Shown here piece after piece: positions 62,114 to 64,000 of a stretch of DNA of 64,000 nucleotides; position 1 is the first letter of the stretch, and the number at the start of each line of letters is the position of its first letter. Under the pieces are notes generated by a model that saw nothing but the letters and a program-made list of their open reading frames with translations, was not told where the DNA came from and did no database searches. A program made the position numbers and the translations under genes. Source of the stretch: Pyrinomonadaceae bacterium (GTDB lineage Bacteria; Acidobacteriota; Blastocatellia; Pyrinomonadales; Pyrinomonadaceae); NCBI GenBank assembly GCA_030841085.1, contig JAVEDP010000020.1, positions 62,001 to 126,000 of the forward strand. Reading direction: 5' to 3'.

Positions 62114-63091
62114 CTAGACCGCAACCGCCAAGTGGTTCCAGTCAAGCTGACCATCTGCAATTTGCGCAGGACCAAAATTCCCTGATGAAAAATGACTATC
62201 GCCGAAGCCAAGCGGAAATAGGTTTGCCAATACGGCCCTCATCCTTACCTGACCCAGCAGCGTTTCCAGGTAGCAGCGAAATTGATGAAGCACGGCCGTT
62301 AGTTGTTGCGCATCCTGTTGCGTGTCGATCCTTTCGCAAAGACTCTCGAATTGAGGCCAATCTGAATACATCAGAAGCTCCATGCTTTCATTACGAAACT
62401 TCCGGATTCCATTGGTCAGCGCGGCGCCTTCAGCTTGCTTAGGATCGTCTTCGGACGCTGATACGAGTTGAATTAGCCGGCCGAGGTCTTCACACAACTG
62501 CAATGATTGGCGAAAGCGCATGTCTGAGTTATTGAAGAGTTGTGCGCCTTCGAGTTCCGGATCAAATACCATGGCCAAGGTGATTGTTGACTGCTGGAGG
62601 CAATTCGTAAGCACGTCGTGGGCGCGGTAAAGTCTGCCAACGACAGCATGAGAATTATTGCCTGTTGCCGATATTGTCGGACTTGTTTCAAACACCCGCT
62701 GTAAATCGTGATTGACGGCGAATGAGATGCCATCAAGAGTATCAAACAATTCTTGCGTCACGACCTCAGGTCTTAAGCCGTCGCTATGAATGAAATCAAC
62801 GAGGACGCGCGCGTCATCGTGAATTAGCTGGAAAAGTTCGAAAGTTTGTTCTGCGAATTCGACCTTGCGCAGGTGAACCTCGATCATATCCAAACATTCC
62901 AACAGTCGCAGCAGATCGTCGAAGACCACATCGACAACTTCCCTAATGGCGGGCGACTCGATCCCGCTCACCACAGAGCTTATTTGGGACCGGCAGTCCA
63001 GGGTATACGGTGTGGTCGATCTGAACGTCTGCGTTGAACGAACGATGTTCGTAACGCACGATCTATTTGAAATTAGGTTTGTCATGGTCAT
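62114..63091 (-). CDS. Mostly helical soluble protein of unknown function
   Basis: 325 residues, no signal peptide. Amphipathic helices dominate: VVDVVFDDLLRLLECLDMIEVHLRKVEF in part, QTFELFQLIHDDARVLVDFIH, and HAVVGRLYRAHDVLTNCLQQSTITLAM in part. The pattern of paired helices with conserved histidines resembles Hpt or four-helix bundle proteins, but no clear motif is present. It lies 27 bases upstream of the hybrid kinase on the same strand, so a role in that signal path is plausible (inference). Confidence 0.7.
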   Translation of the reverse strand: MTMTNLISNRSCVTNIVRSTQTFRSTTPYTLDCRSQISSVVSGIESPAIREVVDVVFDDLLRLLECLDMIEVHLRKVEFAEQTFELFQLIHDDARVLVDFIHSDGLRPEVVTQELFDTLDGISFAVNHDLQRVFETSPTISATGNNSHAVVGRLYRAHDVLTNCLQQSTITLAMVFDPELEGAQLFNNSDMRFRQSLQLCEDLGRLIQLVSASEDDPKQAEGAALTNGIRKFRNESMELLMYSDWPQFESLCERIDTQQDAQQLTAVLHQFRCYLETLLGQVRMRAVLANLFPLGFGDSHFSSGNFGPAQIADGQLDWNHLAVAV

Positions 63092-63172
63092 TTCCGCACT
63101 TAGACCTTAATTGATTTGTGACTAGCCCACCGAATCTCAAAGCTTCTGAGCTTTTGCAGCGCTGTCTCAGCC

Positions 63173-64000
63173 TTACTTCATGTAGCCTGTGACATCGCCA
63201 CTGACCAGTAACGAGCTGGCGCCCATGCGATCGGAAAGCAAAACACCATCGCTGAGTAACACGCCGTCGCTGATCAGAACTCCATCCGAGAGCAGCACAC
63301 CGTCAGAAAGCAGCACGCCATCGCTCAATAGAACGCCGGCCGGCAGTAGACCAGGTCCGCTACCGAGGGTTGTGCCATTGCTAATGACAATGTTGTCAGA
63401 GAGGAGTACGCCGCTTGAGATCATCGTTAGATCCGACAACAACACTCCGTTGTTGTAGAGGGTGGCGTCTGACAGAAGAACTCCCAGTCCGTAGATTTTC
63501 TGGTATTGGGTAATCAAAGCCGGACCTTTTGCATAGGCCTGATCGGCAATAATTCCCTGGGCCCAGGAGAAAGTCGTTCCGTCGATTGTTGACTGTGGGG
63601 TCGGGGCAGCAGAGGTAAGGAGGGGCGAGCCGAGGGTGGTGGTACTGTTCAGAGTAGAGCGGACTAGTTTGCTGAGGCGCACAGCACCTTCGATGTTCAG
63701 TTCACCCGCTCCCTGTTCGAGCATATTCATATTAGGGAGTTGTTGCGCCGTGTACATGAGAATCATCTTCACCATGTTGGGCGTCAACTTTGGATTGGCC
63801 TGAAGCAGAAGTGCGGCGGCACCGGAAACTAGGGGAGCAGAGACGGATGTACCGCTCAGATACATCATTTTTTGATTAGTCTTGCCCGGAGCCATGCCGG
63901 TTTCCAATTCCGGATGAGTAGCGACCAGGTAATTATTGGCAGCTTCTGCGAAGATCAATTTGTTGCCCGGAGCCACGACGTCGGGCTTAATCAGATTGTC
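63173..64000 (-). CDS. S8 (subtilisin-like) serine peptidase, C-terminal part, with hexapeptide repeats (partial)
   Basis: 276 codons are visible; the start lies right of the window. The catalytic serine is in LSGTSVSAPLVSGAAALLLQ, preceded by KPDVVAPGNKL, which is typical of subtilases. The Asp and His of the triad lie outside. After the protease core (about the last 130 residues) comes a tail with GVLLSD hexapeptides: three spaced copies and then a run of six in a row (one as GVLISD), ending SSLLVSGDVTGYMK. Such subtilases are common in Acidobacteriota; the repeats read as a short beta-solenoid. It is probably exported. Confidence 0.88.
   Translation of the reverse strand, partial: DNLIKPDVVAPGNKLIFAEAANNYLVATHPELETGMAPGKTNQKMMYLSGTSVSAPLVSGAAALLLQANPKLTPNMVKMILMYTAQQLPNMNMLEQGAGELNIEGAVRLSKLVRSTLNSTTTLGSPLLTSAAPTPQSTIDGTTFSWAQGIIADQAYAKGPALITQYQKIYGLGVLLSDATLYNNGVLLSDLTMISSGVLLSDNIVISNGTTLGSGPGLLPAGVLLSDGVLLSDGVLLSDGVLISDGVLLSDGVLLSDRMGASSLLVSGDVTGYMK

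Overview
The window looks like chromosomal DNA of an Acidobacteriota member, most likely class Blastocatellia (Pyrinomonadaceae-like). This is inferred from gene content: a VWFA-related protein of the acidobacterial type, a DUF1800/DUF1501 pair, very large secreted proteins built from beta-propeller, Calx-beta and DUF4214 modules, a S8 protease with GVLLSD repeats, and a bacterial homologue of the archaeal tetraether lipid synthase. No plasmid or phage backbone genes are visible. One intact tRNA gene (Pro, anticodon CGG) is present and there is no rRNA.

Layout. 1-7.7 kb: the 3' end of a Tad pilus locus (cpaF end, tadB, tadC, TPR protein), then an AAA+ ATPase, a lytic transglycosylase, a secreted two-repeat protein and a VWA protein, all on the + strand. 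8-12.8 kb: Tes/Mss-like radical SAM enzyme, rpsU, surE-pcm, dedA. 12.84-20.82 kb: a segment bounded by an intact tRNA-Pro and a second copy of its 3' half in the same orientation, carrying only a large secreted beta protein and a 1644-residue patatin-like membrane protein; it looks like a genomic island that has lost its integrase. 21.2-25 kb: DUF1800-DUF1501 pair. 25.2-38.9 kb: four tandem DUF4214 loci, two intact giant secreted proteins and two broken ones. 39-46.5 kb: a repeat-rich region with a collagen-like lipoprotein, FAD monooxygenase, a frameshifted membrane protein, a six-cysteine mini-protein, a DUF5522 protein and an M1 aminopeptidase. 46.7-57.7 kb: ordinary short genes (J-domain, VOC, radical SAM, CBS, sugar dehydrogenase, class II aldolase, methyltransferase, Slt-type transglycosylase, OsmC). 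57.9-64 kb: a glycine-zipper protein, a lone receiver protein, and a minus-strand group of S8 protease (cut by the window edge), a helical protein and a hybrid histidine kinase.

Functional themes are cell-surface and secretion work (Tad pilus, two lytic transglycosylases, many signal peptides, giant modular exoproteins) and membrane lipid chemistry (Tes/Mss-like enzyme, patatin, DedA). A striking non-coding feature is the density of intergenic repeats: arrays of short near-repeated words, often as inverted pairs that would fold into long hairpins, plus several MITE-like palindromic elements. Some of these directly abut start codons or sit between convergent genes.

All family assignments come from reading motifs and domain order by eye; no database search was run.
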